Assembly: GCF_000699445.3 (NCBI RefSeq)
Contig: NC_067202.1
Location: 8,737,458-8,801,457, forward strand
Source of the DNA: Schistosoma haematobium
Lineage: Eukaryota; Platyhelminthes; Trematoda; Strigeidida; Schistosomatidae
Direction of reading: 5' to 3'
DNA: 64,000 bases
Shown one piece after another: positions 27,701 through 35,530 of this stretch; within the stretch, counting starts at the first letter, position 1; each line of letters starts with the position of its first letter. The translations under genes and the position numbers were made by a program. Under the pieces are notes generated by a model. That model saw nothing but the letters and a program-made list of their open reading frames with translations. It ran no database searches and was not told the DNA's origin.

Positions 27701-30700
27701 ATAATCTCTTCAGAACTCATGCCTGTTGCGCACGTGAGAAGCTATCTTGACTCAGTAGCTAAGTGGATTACGCGTTGTCGTTTGAAGTGACATATATTGG
27801 GTTCAAGTCTGCGGGTAAACATCAATTTTAGAATGCAGATACATTCATCTGACCAGTCCCAAACAGGATGAAACGTTCATTCTGATTTTAACGGCTATTC
27901 CGTAAAAACATTGCTTATTTTTTTATAAAATCACTTATTGTTTAGCCTTCACTAGAAAGTATGATCATTATCATGTTAATAATATTCACTTTTGATGATA
28001 GTTTTCATCATGGAATAACGTTATTTGAAGATCCAAGAAAGCTAAACGGTACTCGGTTTCTGTTTTACTCTCGTTTGATTCTCCTCAACAGTCCATAATC
28101 CTGCCTCTGCCAAGCCCCTAAAACCATGATCCTCTGATTTTACTTCAATCATAATACACTTAAACTAAAGAGTTGTATCCCACTTAACTCGATCATTTTA
28201 ACGTCAGTAATGTCACAGTCCATATCGCAACAACCAAATAATCGTGTCATTCAGTGATTACCACAAATACTAAATACAGTTAATCTCTTTTCAGTCTTCC
28301 TTTTTATACATGAAAGTGTTTTAAATAAATCATCCTCAATATTCCCTTTATTGTTATTCAGAGTAATAGAACGATATTTTTTTAGTGCATGTAATATGAA
28401 TTGAGTTTTGAATTTAGTGTTGTGTGCAGATAACAGAAATTTATATTGACCATACTAACTGAATGCATGGATCACACCACAAATATATGTAGCCTGGTTT
28501 TGTTTGTTTTTGCCAATAGTGCATATTTATCTCATAATTTCTTTTCTCCTTTTTTTTCTTTTCTTTCCGTTAGACTATTCATAAAGAAAATGAAACAACT
28601 GAATCATCTAGTAGAAATATTTCAGAAATACTAATGAAAAAATCACACGACAATGACACCACAGTACGTGTAAACGATGAACATTCACCTCTAATTTTTT
28701 CTTTATGATATGTATGTTACTTAAAATAGTATTTAAGTAGTTTCAAGAACTTAATCAAATAAACCGTTTTTAATCTTCGAGCAAAATGACCATTGTCAAT
28801 CTACCACATTAAATAAATGAAAAACCTCAAAATAACAGATTATATTTATTTGGTTATAATAATTCCATTGGTTTTACAACTCAATTTTTAGGAAATAATT
28901 TTGGATTTTATTTACAATTAGGGCACTTTCTATTCATTTATATCCTGTCCCGTGTTAGATTGTGTGCTATAAAATTTTCCCCAGTGAATATTGATTGTCA
29001 TTTGTTATTAGCAGTCATTCGTTGTACGAAAAATGTGATGTGACCTCGAGGTTTGCTGGTCGAAAATTACAGTATGTCTTATTAATTATAAACCGTTAGT
29101 TAATTATGGCACTTGTTGACAACATGGTATCAAGGTATGATATTGTTCAGTTGAATGAATCATACATCTCTTGACTTATTATTGATAACGACTGTTCTTC
29201 GTCACATCATCAAACACTCAACACTGATATATCTCTATATATGTACCATAAGGATTTATGGTAAGTGACTGTACAAATTTGTTACACTCATTTAACCGTA
29301 GTGTTTTGACTTTGACTAGGAAAAAATGTAAAAATTTAATAGAAAGGTGTATAAAACTTATTTGTGAAACATTACACTAAAGTAAACTTCATTTTCATGA
29401 TGAATGTGTAGGTTTGTATGAGTGATGAAATCAATAGTATATATTTTAACCTCTTTAATAGAAAATGAAAATCTAGTTATTTTAATACTATTTTAAGTAG
29501 GAGTTGGGGTGGCTGCGAAGAATAACAATGGAAACTATGAAGCCAAAATATTAGAACCATTTATGTGGATCGAAATAAAGCTTTTGCGCTGTTATCTCGA
29601 TACATTTAGATACTTTAGAAGTAATCTATACAATCATAGTTGTAATCACTATAACACAACATGGACAACTATTTCAAATATAGAGAGTTTTAATCAATCC
29701 TACGATTAGACTTACTTACTTACTCCTGTTACTCCTTGTGGAGAAGCATAGGCCACCCATCAGCACTCTCCATCCAACCCTGTCCTGGGCAATCCTTTCC
29801 AGTTCTTTCCAGTTGTTATTCATCCTTTTCATATCTGCTTCTATTTCCCGACGTAATGTGTTCTTTGGCCTTCCTCTTTTCCCCTTCCCTTCACGATTCC
29901 AAGTTAGGGTTTGCCTCGTGATTCAGCTTGGTGATTTGAGTAATGTGTATCCTATCCATTTCCATCGTCTTTTCTTAATTTCCTCTTCATTTGGAAGCTG
30001 GTTTGTTCTCTCCCACAATAGACTGTTGCTGATGGTATCCAGTCAACGAACACTGAGTATCTTGTGTAGACAATTGTTTATAAATACTTGAGCATTTTTG
30101 ATGATGGTTGTGGTGGTTCTGCAAGTTTCAGCTCCGTACAGTAGAACTGTCTTAACGTTTGTATTGAAGACTGTGAGTTTGATGTTGGTTGACAGTCGAT
30201 TCGAGTTCCATATGTCCTTCAATTGTAAGAATGCGGCCCTTGCTTTGTCAATACTCACCTTTACGTCTGCATCGGATCCTCCTTGTTCATCGATGATGCT
30301 TCCCAGATACATGAAAGATTCAACATCTTAGAGAGTTTTGCCATCAAGTGCTATTGAGCTGGTGTTTTCCGTGTTGTATTTAAGGATCTTTCCTTTTCCC
30401 TTGTGTATGTTGAGACCTACTACTGAAGAGGTAGAGGCTTATGCTATACTGTTTGTCTTAACATGCATTTGTTGATGTGTATGGGATAGAAGGACCAGGT
30501 CATCCGTGAAGTCTAAATCATCTAGTTGCATCCAACCTGTCCATTTTATTCCGTGCTTTCTCTCAGATGTCAAAGTCTTCATAATCCAGTCAACCACTGG
30601 AAGAGAGAGAGGCGGGAGAGTAGACAACCTTTTCTGACTCCGGTCCTTAGTTGGAATGCATCTGTCAGCTGTCCTCCATGCACCACTTTGCATTGTAGTC

Positions 30701-31985
30701 CGTCGTATGAATTCCGGATAGTGTTGCCGATGTTCCCAGGTACACCATAGTGTCGAAGAAGTTTACATAATGTTCTCTTATCTACACAGTCAAACGCCTT
30801 CTCATAATCAATGAAGTTAATGTGTAGTGACTAGTTCCACTCAACTGATTGTTCACCAATGATCCGTAGTGTCTCAATTTGATCTGTGCACGACCAATAC
30901 TCACGGAATCCAGCCTGTTGATCTCGAAGTTGGGCGTCTACTGCGTCTTTCAACCGGTTCAGTGACACTGTTGAAAATCTTTCCTGGTACTGACAGTAGT
31001 GTGATGCCTCTGTAGCTCAGTTCTCACATTTGCTCAGATCTCTTTCCTTTGGTAACTTGATGAGGTGTCCTCCCTTCCAGTCCGTTGGCGCTCGTCCCTC
31101 CTCCCAAATCTTCTTGAATAGAAGGTGAAGTATCTTGGCAGTTACTTCAGTGTCTGACTTCAATGCTTCAGTTGCTGTATCGTCAGGTCCTGCTGCTTTC
31201 CCACTCTTCAGTTGTTTGGTGGCCATCCTGATTTTTTCGGTCGTTGATGGAGTGACATCTACTGGAAGGTCTTCGTGTGCTGCTTCGATGTTGGGTGGGT
31301 TCAATGGAGCTGGTTTATTCAAGAGTTCTTCAAAATACTTTACCCCTCTTCTCCTCTGTTCTTGAATTTCAGTGATTGGCCTGCCTTCTTTGTCCTTGAC
31401 CCGTCCTACGATTAGAACAAGCAATTAATCATTACTTTTTAATTTCTTAATAGACTTTTCTAAATATCATAACTTTAGCTAAGTATTTCGAGGGATTTCG
31501 CAGAGTTTTAAAACTACATTTTATGTTATTCTATATAGCATAATTTGAACTTCAGTTCATAGATCAAAAACATTGTTGATGATGATGACGTAATATGAGT
31601 TAATTACTTCTATTTCTTTTGATCGAGGTTAATTTCTGATAAATCCGTATCAGCTGCCACAGTTTAACTGTTTACCCTTTTTAAATACTTCATATATTTT
31701 ATTTTTCAGTCAAATATTTCTTCTGATATTGATACCAAAAATTACAATACTGTTAATATTCCTTCATCGAAACGACAAATTATCAAAATATCAGAAGTTA
31801 CATCGTTACATGAAGAAATTAATATGATTAAACACATTTCAGAAGATAATATATCACAATCTAATTATAATCAATCTAGGCGAAGAATATCACTACAATC
31901 ACCTGGACCGACAATTTTTATTGATCGACGACATAGTAAAGGAAATCGTAGAAGCAGTACATCTTCAAATATTACTGAACTTTAA
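603..31985 (+). CDS. Multi-exon Ig-like (I-set type) domain protein, 5' partial
   Basis: Thirteen exons can be joined with GT-AG junctions and one uninterrupted frame: 603-703, 3330-3437, 7122-7151, 8699-8870, 9912-10322, 12415-12834, 14079-14194, 17746-17813, 19582-19609, 21029-21084, 22818-22845, 28574-28663, 31710-31985. Together they give about 633 residues and a TAA stop. The first exon begins in phase 1, so earlier exons probably lie left of the window. Two Ig-like domains are visible, at about residues 117-265 and 285-413. They are followed by a tail of about 220 residues rich in Ser, Thr, Asn and Lys. No signal peptide (the N-terminus is missing) or membrane segment is seen. In known families, I-set repeats with flexible linkers and no membrane anchor occur in giant muscle proteins and palladin/myotilin-like actin scaffolds, so a cytoskeletal role is an inference. 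Additional small exons in the 22846-28573 intron cannot be excluded. The exact family was not recognised. Confidence 0.75.
805..1310 (+). repeat. Dispersed repeat A, copy 1
   Basis: About 500 bp with a second copy at 44441-44925 in the same orientation. Shared blocks include GCCATATAAATCATTC, TTCATAC(A/G)CCATTTGTTTCC and CTCGAAATGCTCTCAAATGGCC-type sequence near the 3' end. Short open frames inside it are not preserved between copies. The family is not recognised. Confidence 0.65.
2180..2506 (-). mobile_element. 3' fragment of SR2-like RTE element
   Basis: The - strand encodes [34 protein letters not shown] and [20 protein letters not shown], and ends in the ACTTACTTTACTTACTCC tail at about 2184. 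This is the same C-terminal segment as the 29.7 kb copy. About 330 bp remain, with a frame change. Confidence 0.75.
3330..3437 (+). CDS. Ig-gene exon 2
   Basis: Exactly 36 codons, phase 0 at both ends, with acceptor ggatag and donor gtattt. It encodes an acidic linker ([18 protein letters not shown]). It reads straight on from the previous exon and into the 30-nt exon at 7122. Confidence 0.65.
3675..3913 (+). repeat. SINE family 1 (tRNA-derived, Sm-alpha-like), full copy
   Basis: The unit is about 235 bp. The tRNA-like head has GCTCAGAGGTCTAGAGGTTA as A box and GTATTCGAATATC as B box. The body follows (GCGCACTGCTGAG... in other copies), then AGTGCTTCCAGGTTTTCCAT, and it ends in AACCCCTTCTGAT. 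The tRNA-like head and the high copy number identify it as a SINE-like element. It lies in an intron of the Ig gene. Confidence 0.75.
4045..4345 (-). repeat. SINE family 2 (tRNA-derived), full copy
   Basis: On the - strand the head reads GCCCGGATAGCCCAGTGGTA (A box) and CGAGATCGAATCA (B box). The body then carries GTACACCATGCTGACGAGTG and a tail through GTTGACTACCTTCAACCAT. A leader with GATCACCGCCCAGTGATCA precedes the head. The best + strand copy is at 24.2 kb. Confidence 0.68.
4540..4730. repeat. SINE family 3 fold-back
   Basis: A - tail (GATCAGTCTCTTATTGACAT to AAGACACAAGC) is joined to a + body (CAGCTGACGAGTACAGAACA to GCCATCCATCTATGCTTAA). Confidence 0.6.
4731..6296. other. Intron sequence without recognisable features
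   Basis: AT-rich. No open frame, repeat family or splice-bounded exon seen. Confidence 0.5.
6297..6990 (-). mobile_element. 3' fragment of a second LINE family (RTE/CR1-like)
   Basis: The - strand encodes [38 protein letters not shown] and, after a stop, [20 protein letters not shown], then [20 protein letters not shown]. This is the region after the reverse transcriptase catalytic core and the C-terminus of a LINE polyprotein. It differs clearly from the SR2-like copies. One in-frame stop near 6687 and a 5' truncation make it inactive. Confidence 0.72.
7122..7151 (+). CDS. Ig-gene micro-exon, 30 nt
   Basis: Thirty nucleotides with a pyrimidine-rich acceptor (ccttttcag) and a strong donor (gtgagt). 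It encodes [10 protein letters not shown] in phase 0 and is symmetric, so skipping would keep the frame. Confidence 0.6.
7435..7555 (+). repeat. Short dispersed repeat D, copy 1
   Basis: CAGAACAAAACTCCATCTAA and CAAATCTTCTCCGCTATCTC. It aligns to 21612-21722 (+) and 18348-18440 (-). The 66-codon frame through it ends in the repeat and is not supported as a gene. Confidence 0.55.
8062..8550 (+). repeat. SINE family 1: inverted tail fragment, linker and full copy
   Basis: 8062-8123 is a - strand SINE tail. At 8124 it switches to + strand tail end, then a linker of about 175 bp (GCTCACTAGTGACGGTCTCC onwards), and a full + SINE from about 8310. The linker recurs at 17.1, 25.3, 40.3 and 50.6 kb. 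Confidence 0.7.
8699..8870 (+). CDS. Ig-gene exon 4, start of first Ig domain
   Basis: The acceptor is caatttag and the donor gtgagt; phase 0 in, phase 1 out; 57 codons plus one base. Its end, [20 protein letters not shown], reads like the first strands of an I-set domain (an 'EG' followed by alternating hydrophobics). Tyr occupies the position where the B-strand Cys is normally found. Confidence 0.72.
9912..10322 (+). CDS. Ig-gene exon 5, body of first Ig-like domain
   Basis: The acceptor follows a long pyrimidine tract that ends in attttag, and the donor is gtaagt. Phase 1 in, phase 1 out, 411 nt. It contains the core Trp context ELQWYKL. Near the end, [10 protein letters not shown] corresponds to the F-strand signature 'DxGxYxC', with Ala where Cys is expected. 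A long Asn-rich loop (about residues 215-226 of the assembled protein) expands the domain. Confidence 0.78.
10405..10765 (-). mobile_element. SR2-like element, 5' region only
   Basis: The reverse complement matches the 5' part of the element at 42.1 kb. Shared features are a GTCCCAAGCCCGGATGAA-like segment, a block near ACTCTGCCCTGGGAG, and the CATGAGGCGTCAT-type block. It reads into the endonuclease start (TMWETGR) and stops near 10410. No reverse transcriptase sequence follows. Confidence 0.6.
10766..12414. other. Intron between the two Ig-domain exons
   Basis: After the RTE 5' fragment nothing is recognised up to the branch/acceptor region of the second Ig exon. Confidence 0.5.
12415..12834 (+). 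CDS. Ig-gene exon 6, second Ig-like domain
   Basis: Acceptor aaattcag, donor gtaaac, phase 1 in and out, 420 nt, so one exon carries the domain. The B-strand Cys lies in [13 protein letters not shown]. The F-strand signature is [16 protein letters not shown], close to the I-set consensus DxGxYxCxAxNxxG. The residue normally Trp after the 'GxPxPxxxW' turn is replaced here (PIPRCLLYR). A Ser/Pro-rich insertion sits between the C and E strands. Confidence 0.82.
12955..13285 (+). mobile_element. Decayed 3' fragment of the second LINE family
   Basis: The + strand reads [20 protein letters not shown], then a broken stretch with [10 protein letters not shown] and GCIHSLCSP. These correspond to the C-terminal segment of the copy at 6.3-7.0 kb. 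Several stops and frame changes are present. It lies directly after the donor of the second Ig-domain exon. Confidence 0.65.
14079..14194 (+). CDS. Ig-gene exon 7, start of tail
   Basis: Acceptor ttgtttag, donor gtaagc, phase 1 in, phase 0 out. It encodes 39 residues, polar and acidic ([15 protein letters not shown]), with no Ig features. It begins the disordered tail. Confidence 0.68.
14877..14965 (+). CDS. Candidate alternative exon of the Ig gene
   Basis: It is flanked by an acceptor-like catag and a gtaatg donor. It is open for 29 codons, starts at an ATG two bases after the acceptor, and leaves in phase 0, which matches the next exon at 17746. Its entry phase does not match exon 7, so it is either an alternative first exon or a false call. 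It encodes a basic Ser/Lys-rich peptide. Confidence 0.3.
14966..16861. other. Intron sequence
   Basis: Apart from the diverged SINE at 15.5 kb nothing is recognised. Confidence 0.45.
15520..15690 (-). repeat. SINE family 3, diverged copy
   Basis: GTGGCTAGCAGCGAGATCCA and TATTTGGGACTCTTCTG mark the - strand body. The head is degraded (AAACTCAAACCCAAAACC at the B box). Confidence 0.5.
16862..17512 (+). repeat. SINE family 1 dimer with linker
   Basis: Two + strand SINE units (16862-17095 and 17277-17512) flank the same linker of about 175 bp. Both units retain the A- and B-box-like head and the ATAAT(A)CNCNCAAAACCCTTCTCTGATT type tail. Confidence 0.75.
17746..17813 (+). CDS. Ig-gene exon, 68 nt
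   Basis: The acceptor is ttttttccag and the donor gtatga; phase 0 in, phase 2 out. It encodes [20 protein letters not shown] and two further residues. It pairs in frame with the following 28-nt exon. Confidence 0.68.
18348..18440 (-). repeat. Short dispersed repeat D, copy 2
   Basis: The reverse complement contains GAGAACAAAACTCCACCAAA and CAAATCTTCTCCACCATCTC. It is collinear with copy 1 over about 60 bp. Confidence 0.55.
19582..19609 (+). CDS. Ig-gene micro-exon, 28 nt
   Basis: The acceptor is acacttgtag and the donor gtaagt; phase 2 in, phase 0 out. It encodes [10 protein letters not shown]. Together with the preceding 68-nt exon it makes 96 nt, a multiple of three. Confidence 0.62.
20445..20876. 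repeat. SINE family 2 composite with inverted junction
   Basis: A - leader segment (20445-20575) is followed by a - strand tail to B box (20576-20701). At 20702 it switches to a + leader and head (to 20876). This is head-to-head at the GTGACAC junction. Confidence 0.65.
21029..21084 (+). CDS. Ig-gene exon, 56 nt
   Basis: The acceptor is tttaactag and the donor gtaagt; phase 0 in, phase 2 out. It encodes a polar stretch, [18 protein letters not shown]. Confidence 0.65.
21612..21722 (+). repeat. Short dispersed repeat D, copy 3
   Basis: GATGACGTCGTTCAGAAGAA and GAGAACAAAACTCCATCAAA. It matches copy 1 (GATGATGTTGTTCACAAGAA) over about 100 bp with a small deletion. Confidence 0.55.
22513..22732. 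repeat. SINE family 1 fold-back
   Basis: A - strand copy (22513-22635) is joined head-on to a + strand tail (22637-22732). The tails point outward, so the pair can form a hairpin through TCAATTGGAGCTAGACCA and its complement. Confidence 0.7.
22818..22845 (+). CDS. Ig-gene micro-exon, 28 nt
   Basis: The acceptor is atttgacag and the donor gtaagt; phase 2 in, phase 0 out. It encodes [10 protein letters not shown]. Together with the 56-nt exon it makes 84 nt, again a multiple of three. Confidence 0.62.
22955..23175 (-). mobile_element. 3' fragment of SR2-like RTE element
   Basis: About 220 bp matching the same C-terminal segment: [38 protein letters not shown]. It ends at the ACTTACTTACGCCTG terminus. 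It is 5' truncated and antisense to the Ig gene. Confidence 0.72.
23310..23500 (-). repeat. Old diverged SINE family 1 copy
   Basis: Degenerate - strand copy: GACGGATGTTTTGCTCTAGT, CCAGCAGGAATCGTACC, and a Gly-anticodon-like region before CATTGAGCCAACATC. Divergence is much higher than in neighbouring copies. Confidence 0.5.
23788..23902 (+). repeat. SINE family 1, tail-only fragment
   Basis: Starts at GGCCGTCCAGTGCTTCCAGG and runs to AAAACCCCTCCTGA. The tRNA-like head is missing (5' truncation). Confidence 0.65.
24170..24425 (+). repeat. SINE family 2, best preserved copy
   Basis: Leader GATCAGCACCCAGTGATCA, head GCCCGGATAGCTCAGTGGTA and GGGATCGAATCCGCCAGG, body TTACTGACGAGTGCC, tail CCTCCAACCACCATCT. 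The head is about 72 nt, but the acceptor stem does not pair (GCCCGGA versus the segment before ACC). Confidence 0.7.
25107..25614 (-). repeat. SINE family 1 dimer with linker
   Basis: Two - strand SINE units (about 25107-25315 and 25476-25614, the second without head) separated by the linker (about 25316-25475). This is the same arrangement as at 16.9-17.5 kb, in the opposite orientation. Confidence 0.72.
26241..26545. repeat. Candidate MITE-like element with inverted ends
   Basis: The left arm 26241-26272 contains GAGACTATAATTAATGAACG. The right arm 26512-26545 reads, in reverse complement, GAGACTATAATTTATGGACG with further matches on both sides. The ends enclose about 240 bp of non-coding sequence. 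Target-site duplications were not identified. Confidence 0.4.
27750..27910 (+). repeat. SINE family 3, diverged copy
   Basis: Head CTCAGTAGCTAAGTGGATTA and GGGTTCAAGTCTGCGGG, body CCAGTCCCAAACAGGATGAA. + strand, with the tail lost after about 27905. Confidence 0.55.
28574..28663 (+). CDS. Ig-gene exon, 90 nt
   Basis: A pyrimidine-rich acceptor (tttccgttag) and donor gtacgt bound 30 codons in phase 0 at both ends. The product is polar ([20 protein letters not shown]). It is preceded by an intron of about 5.7 kb that is full of repeats. Confidence 0.66.
29711..31424 (-). mobile_element. RTE-type (SR2-like) non-LTR retrotransposon, 5'-truncated and broken
   Basis: Several frames on the - strand together spell the reverse transcriptase and C-terminal region. 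The first (31424-31017) has [20 protein letters not shown] and [20 protein letters not shown]. Next (30693-30439) come [12 protein letters not shown] and [13 protein letters not shown], in which the catalytic F/YADD reads FTDD. Last (30312-30043) is [20 protein letters not shown] and [12 protein letters not shown]. The 3' end finishes in the ACTTACTTACTTACTC repeat at 29711 (as read on +). The endonuclease and 5' end are absent. Frame changes and stops show it is dead. It sits in the last intron of the Ig gene in antisense orientation. It resembles the schistosome SR2 family by protein motif. Confidence 0.82.
31710..31985 (+). CDS. Ig-gene terminal exon
   Basis: The acceptor is atttttcag. The exon is open for 91 codons in phase 0 and ends with TAA. 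The C-terminus is basic and Ser-rich, with RRRIS and RRSST, which resemble sites for basophilic kinases, and ends in SSNITEL. No polyadenylation site could be assigned with confidence. An AATAAA overlaps the stop but is too close to be persuasive. Confidence 0.75.
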   Translation, partial: SNISSDIDTKNYNTVNIPSSKRQIIKISEVTSLHEEINMIKHISEDNISQSNYNQSRRRISLQSPGPTIFIDRRHSKGNRRSSTSSNITEL

Positions 31986-32164
31986 TAAATAATCAATAGA
32001 TTGTGTATTACATAACATTAATAAGCATCTATAATATTGATTTTTTATAATCATAATCATATGTATTATTATGTATGAAAATGTTTTTTTCTATCTTTAA
32101 CACGATATACTACTGAATTACTTTTAATGTGATCAACTTAGATCCAATTTGTTTTATAAGATGC

Positions 32165-32167
<3 letters not shown>

Positions 32168-32196
<29 letters not shown>

Positions 32197-32197
32197 T
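32168..32197. repeat. (ATT)n microsatellite
   Basis: About ten ATT units, 185 bp after the Ig-gene stop codon. Confidence 0.85.
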
Positions 32198-32879
32198 TGA
32201 CTGAATCGATATTTCGTGTTTGTTTATTTATTTGTTTGTTTTTCCTAATTATCTATCCTTTCAGTTCATCAATATTTTCTTTATGAGTTCTAGTACTAAG
32301 GTTAATGTATAAAAAAAACATACTATAAATGTTAAAAGGAAAGATTGTTGAATAATTCGATGAATAATTGTTTTCTTAGAGCAAAGGGGGAAAGGCTTTA
32401 AAAGACTTAGATTCCTAACGATTATGAAATTTCGTATATTCAGGTAATATTGAAGCACTTGTTCATAGTACACGTGTACCAACAGAGATTGATTAAAATC
32501 TAGGGAGAAATCTCGATAATAAGAAAACATAGACTTATCAAATTATAATTTTCACATCCAATGAACTAAATAGTGATCATTATAAACTCTCTGAGTGGAT
32601 ATTACATCAGGATCTGAAGTGATAAGTGCTGAGGTCTAGGTTAATTTAGTAGATGAGTCTCAAATAAAACAACATGGGCGTCCTGGATTTCATTGTCTTA
32701 ATACATCCTACAAGATAATCACTTAAATCTTAAAATATTTTAAATGACAACAAGGACTTTTCAATCAAACTATCAAGTTCGTATAAAGGGGTTCTATCGA
32801 AAGTATGTGCCCTTAAGAAGTTTTAAAATAACAGAAATATAAATTCTCATTTATTTTAAGCGATTAAATTGAGCAAAAA

Positions 32880-33060
32880 TGCATAGTGGCTAGCAGTGGA
32901 ATCCAGGACGCGCGTTTCGTCCTATTTGGGACTCGACAGCCGGATGCACCTGCATCTCAGAGTTGATACTCACTCTGGGACTCGAATGCAGTACCGTTTG
33001 CTTCAAACGCTATCGCGTTATCCGCCTCACTACTGAATACTGATAGCCACTAGCTTGTGC
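32880..33060 (-). repeat. SINE family 3 copy
   Basis: Body AGTGGCTAGCAGTGGAATCC and GCGCGTTTCGTCCTATTTGG. B box GGGACTCGAATGCAG, A-box region GCGTTATCCGCCTCACTACT. - strand. Confidence 0.68.
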
Positions 33061-34973
33061 AATGATGTGAAATTTAAATTCACTTGGTATTGTTTACTTA
33101 AATCTTCCCATTGATGTTTAGGACTGATTATAATTAAGTCCATTTTGCGAAATTTTTGTTAAATTAAAGAACATCAATATGGAACAACAGTATTTTGACC
33201 AAATCGGATGCGGATCTCCTTACAACATTAAGTGATTGAAATTAAAACTGTAAACTTATAGTATTCATTATAAGTACCACATAATTGGGAATTTAAGAGA
33301 TCGATTCTGGAATAGATCAATAGTAAACAACTAAACAATGATGTTTGCTGTCATTAATTATTCATGTAATGCAGTTCCGTGATAAATTTAATCCTTAAAT
33401 AATACAAAACATTCATAAAAAACCATTCTGTATTGTCATTAACTTAGAAATCTTCGAATAAACCGAGAACAGACGTATTCTTGTAAATTTCGAATCCATT
33501 TTTTGTATGTATATATGTGTCAATATTCAGTGATCAAATGTGAAATCTATACAGAAAATATACAACAATATAGCGTTCACAATGATCTTAATTATGATGA
33601 CTTAATTTCATTCGTAACCAACTGTAAGTTAAACTAATTTAACTGATCTACCAAAATTAGTATGACGAATAATTTTCTGATTACAATAATGTACTACTTA
33701 TTGATAGTTAAACGTTCTATTAGAAATGCTTTACTAGTTTTATTCCTATCTAGCTATTTAATTCAAACTATCGTTACTAAATTATCTAACTTTCCCCCTC
33801 CCCCACCTTACAATGTAGACTTGAAAACTAAATAACATTTCAAAGTTTTGTTAGAATTTAAAAGACCCCGTTAATAAAAACGTCCTTAGATTCAGAAGCT
33901 ACAAATTTTCAGACGATTCTATCATCATTTAGTCAGAGAGTTAGAATCCGACACTTAATAGTGTAACCATTTCTGCTTGATTTAAACCTTTTCCAGCTTA
34001 TAGAAATCTTTATAAATCATCCAAGACCAACACTCATCTAACATAATCTATAATTGCATTTAGAAATCTTCATGTACTAGGGATAGCAAGTATATATGAA
34101 GGATGCAAAAACGTCTTAAAAATCTTTCGAATATATTACTCTAAACTTATTTCTGAAAGGAAGCAAAGTTTAAGCAGGCACAGTTTTCATGTATCCAGAG
34201 GTATTTGACACAATGTGAGTACCTCTAAAATGTTTAAAATAGTCAACAAAGAACAAACATTTACTTTACTCCGCATTGTTGTTGCTATCATAATCAAATG
34301 CTTTGGACCTAGTCTATATGCATAGAAGAAAAATGTGATAAGCCTATCATTTAAATGATCAATAGATTTGTAATCAAATAACTTTATCCGTTAAATGATC
34401 TTTATGATAACCACCCATTAATTTAATTTTTATTTATATCAATTTATTATTTAATCGCCTATTGATTCTGTGGTGTGTACTACTGAAGTCGACAGATATA
34501 AGTAGTGTGTATCATCAATCGAAAGTGAAATGCCTGGCAGCACGAGGTTAAGAAGATCGAAGAAAGATTGCTGTTAAAACAAAGGAACAATGAAGTCCGA
34601 GACGAGTGTTTGACATTTTACAAATGAAGTATTTACTGTATTATTCTCAGATTTTATTGAGATGCTCTGTAATGTCGTGTCAAATACTTTCGATCATCCC
34701 CACTTGTGTTCTTGTTCACTACAATGGTAATCATTAGTAATAATGCTACTAGTTAAAATATGCTCATTACATTCTTATATCAATCAATCAATCTATAATT
34801 AATGACAGATTACATAGAGAAAAGCGTAAATGGGTTACATCTTACTTAGAATAAATGTATGCTATAAATTAATTGATTAACAATAACAACAATCTTGTCT
34901 AAAAGTTTTTCAAGTCCATCGAACAAATTATTCACACACCTTTTTTCATTGTAATAATATAAAACAATTGAAT

Positions 34974-35028
34974 GAAGAAGAAGAAGAAGAAGAAGAAGAA
35001 ACATACGCACACACACACACACACAAAA
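34974..35028. repeat. (GAA)n then (CA)n microsatellite
   Basis: About nine GAA units (34974-35002) and about ten CA units (35007-35028) close together. Confidence 0.85.
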
Positions 35029-35177
35029 TGAGTAAATGGGTTCAATAATAATTAAGTCAAGACACTTCATAAGTCCAATGTTAATTGTCGAAATGAATCT
35101 ATCCGATAAATTAATTATTTATGAATAAGTACTTAATGACAAAAGTTAATGATTAAAGTTTATTTTGTAATTTTCTA

Positions 35178-35178
<1 letters not shown>

Positions 35179-35228
<50 letters not shown>
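35179..35228. repeat. Compound (TC)n(TA)n microsatellite
   Basis: Eleven TC units pass directly into about fourteen TA units. Confidence 0.9.
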
Positions 35229-35232
<4 letters not shown>

Positions 35233-35399
35233 AAAATCAATACTTTGCCTACTTGGCAACTGATATTGGAAAGGAAATCTCCTTATTTCGTCAAACTATT
35301 GATCTTCAACTAATTCATATATGCATCATTTAAAGCCACATTGTTCAACGGTATTTTAGTCATTTGACTGGTTTGTAGGCAGATATAAATACTATAAGC

Positions 35400-35530
35400 A
35401 TTTTTGCTTATAATGCTTGTAAATCCAGGCAATATCAAGGCAATACTCACAGGATGCACCTATACCAATAGGGAAACTGATCAATTGCAGTCTTAAATAT
35501 CAATGGAAAGAGTCAAGTAAATAATACCAA
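35400..35530 (+). repeat. SINE family 3 tail-only fragment
   Basis: GCAATACTCACAGGATGCAC and CAATAGGGAAACTGATCAA match the tail of the copy at 52.8 kb. Head and body are absent. Confidence 0.5.

Larger units (their letters stand above)
25615..28573. other. Intron sequence preceding the 90-nt exon
   Basis: Holds the MITE-like candidate and a SINE family 3 copy. 28015-28140 may be a very old SINE family 1 remnant. No exon found, though micro-exons would be easy to miss. Confidence 0.45.

Noticed and set aside
30098..30331. + strand open frames over the SR2-like element (30098, 30526, 31135)
   Set aside because: Antisense shadows of the reverse transcriptase region read on the - strand.
31984..31989. 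AATAAA as polyadenylation signal of the Ig gene
   Set aside because: It overlaps the stop codon, and the hexamer is common by chance at this AT content.
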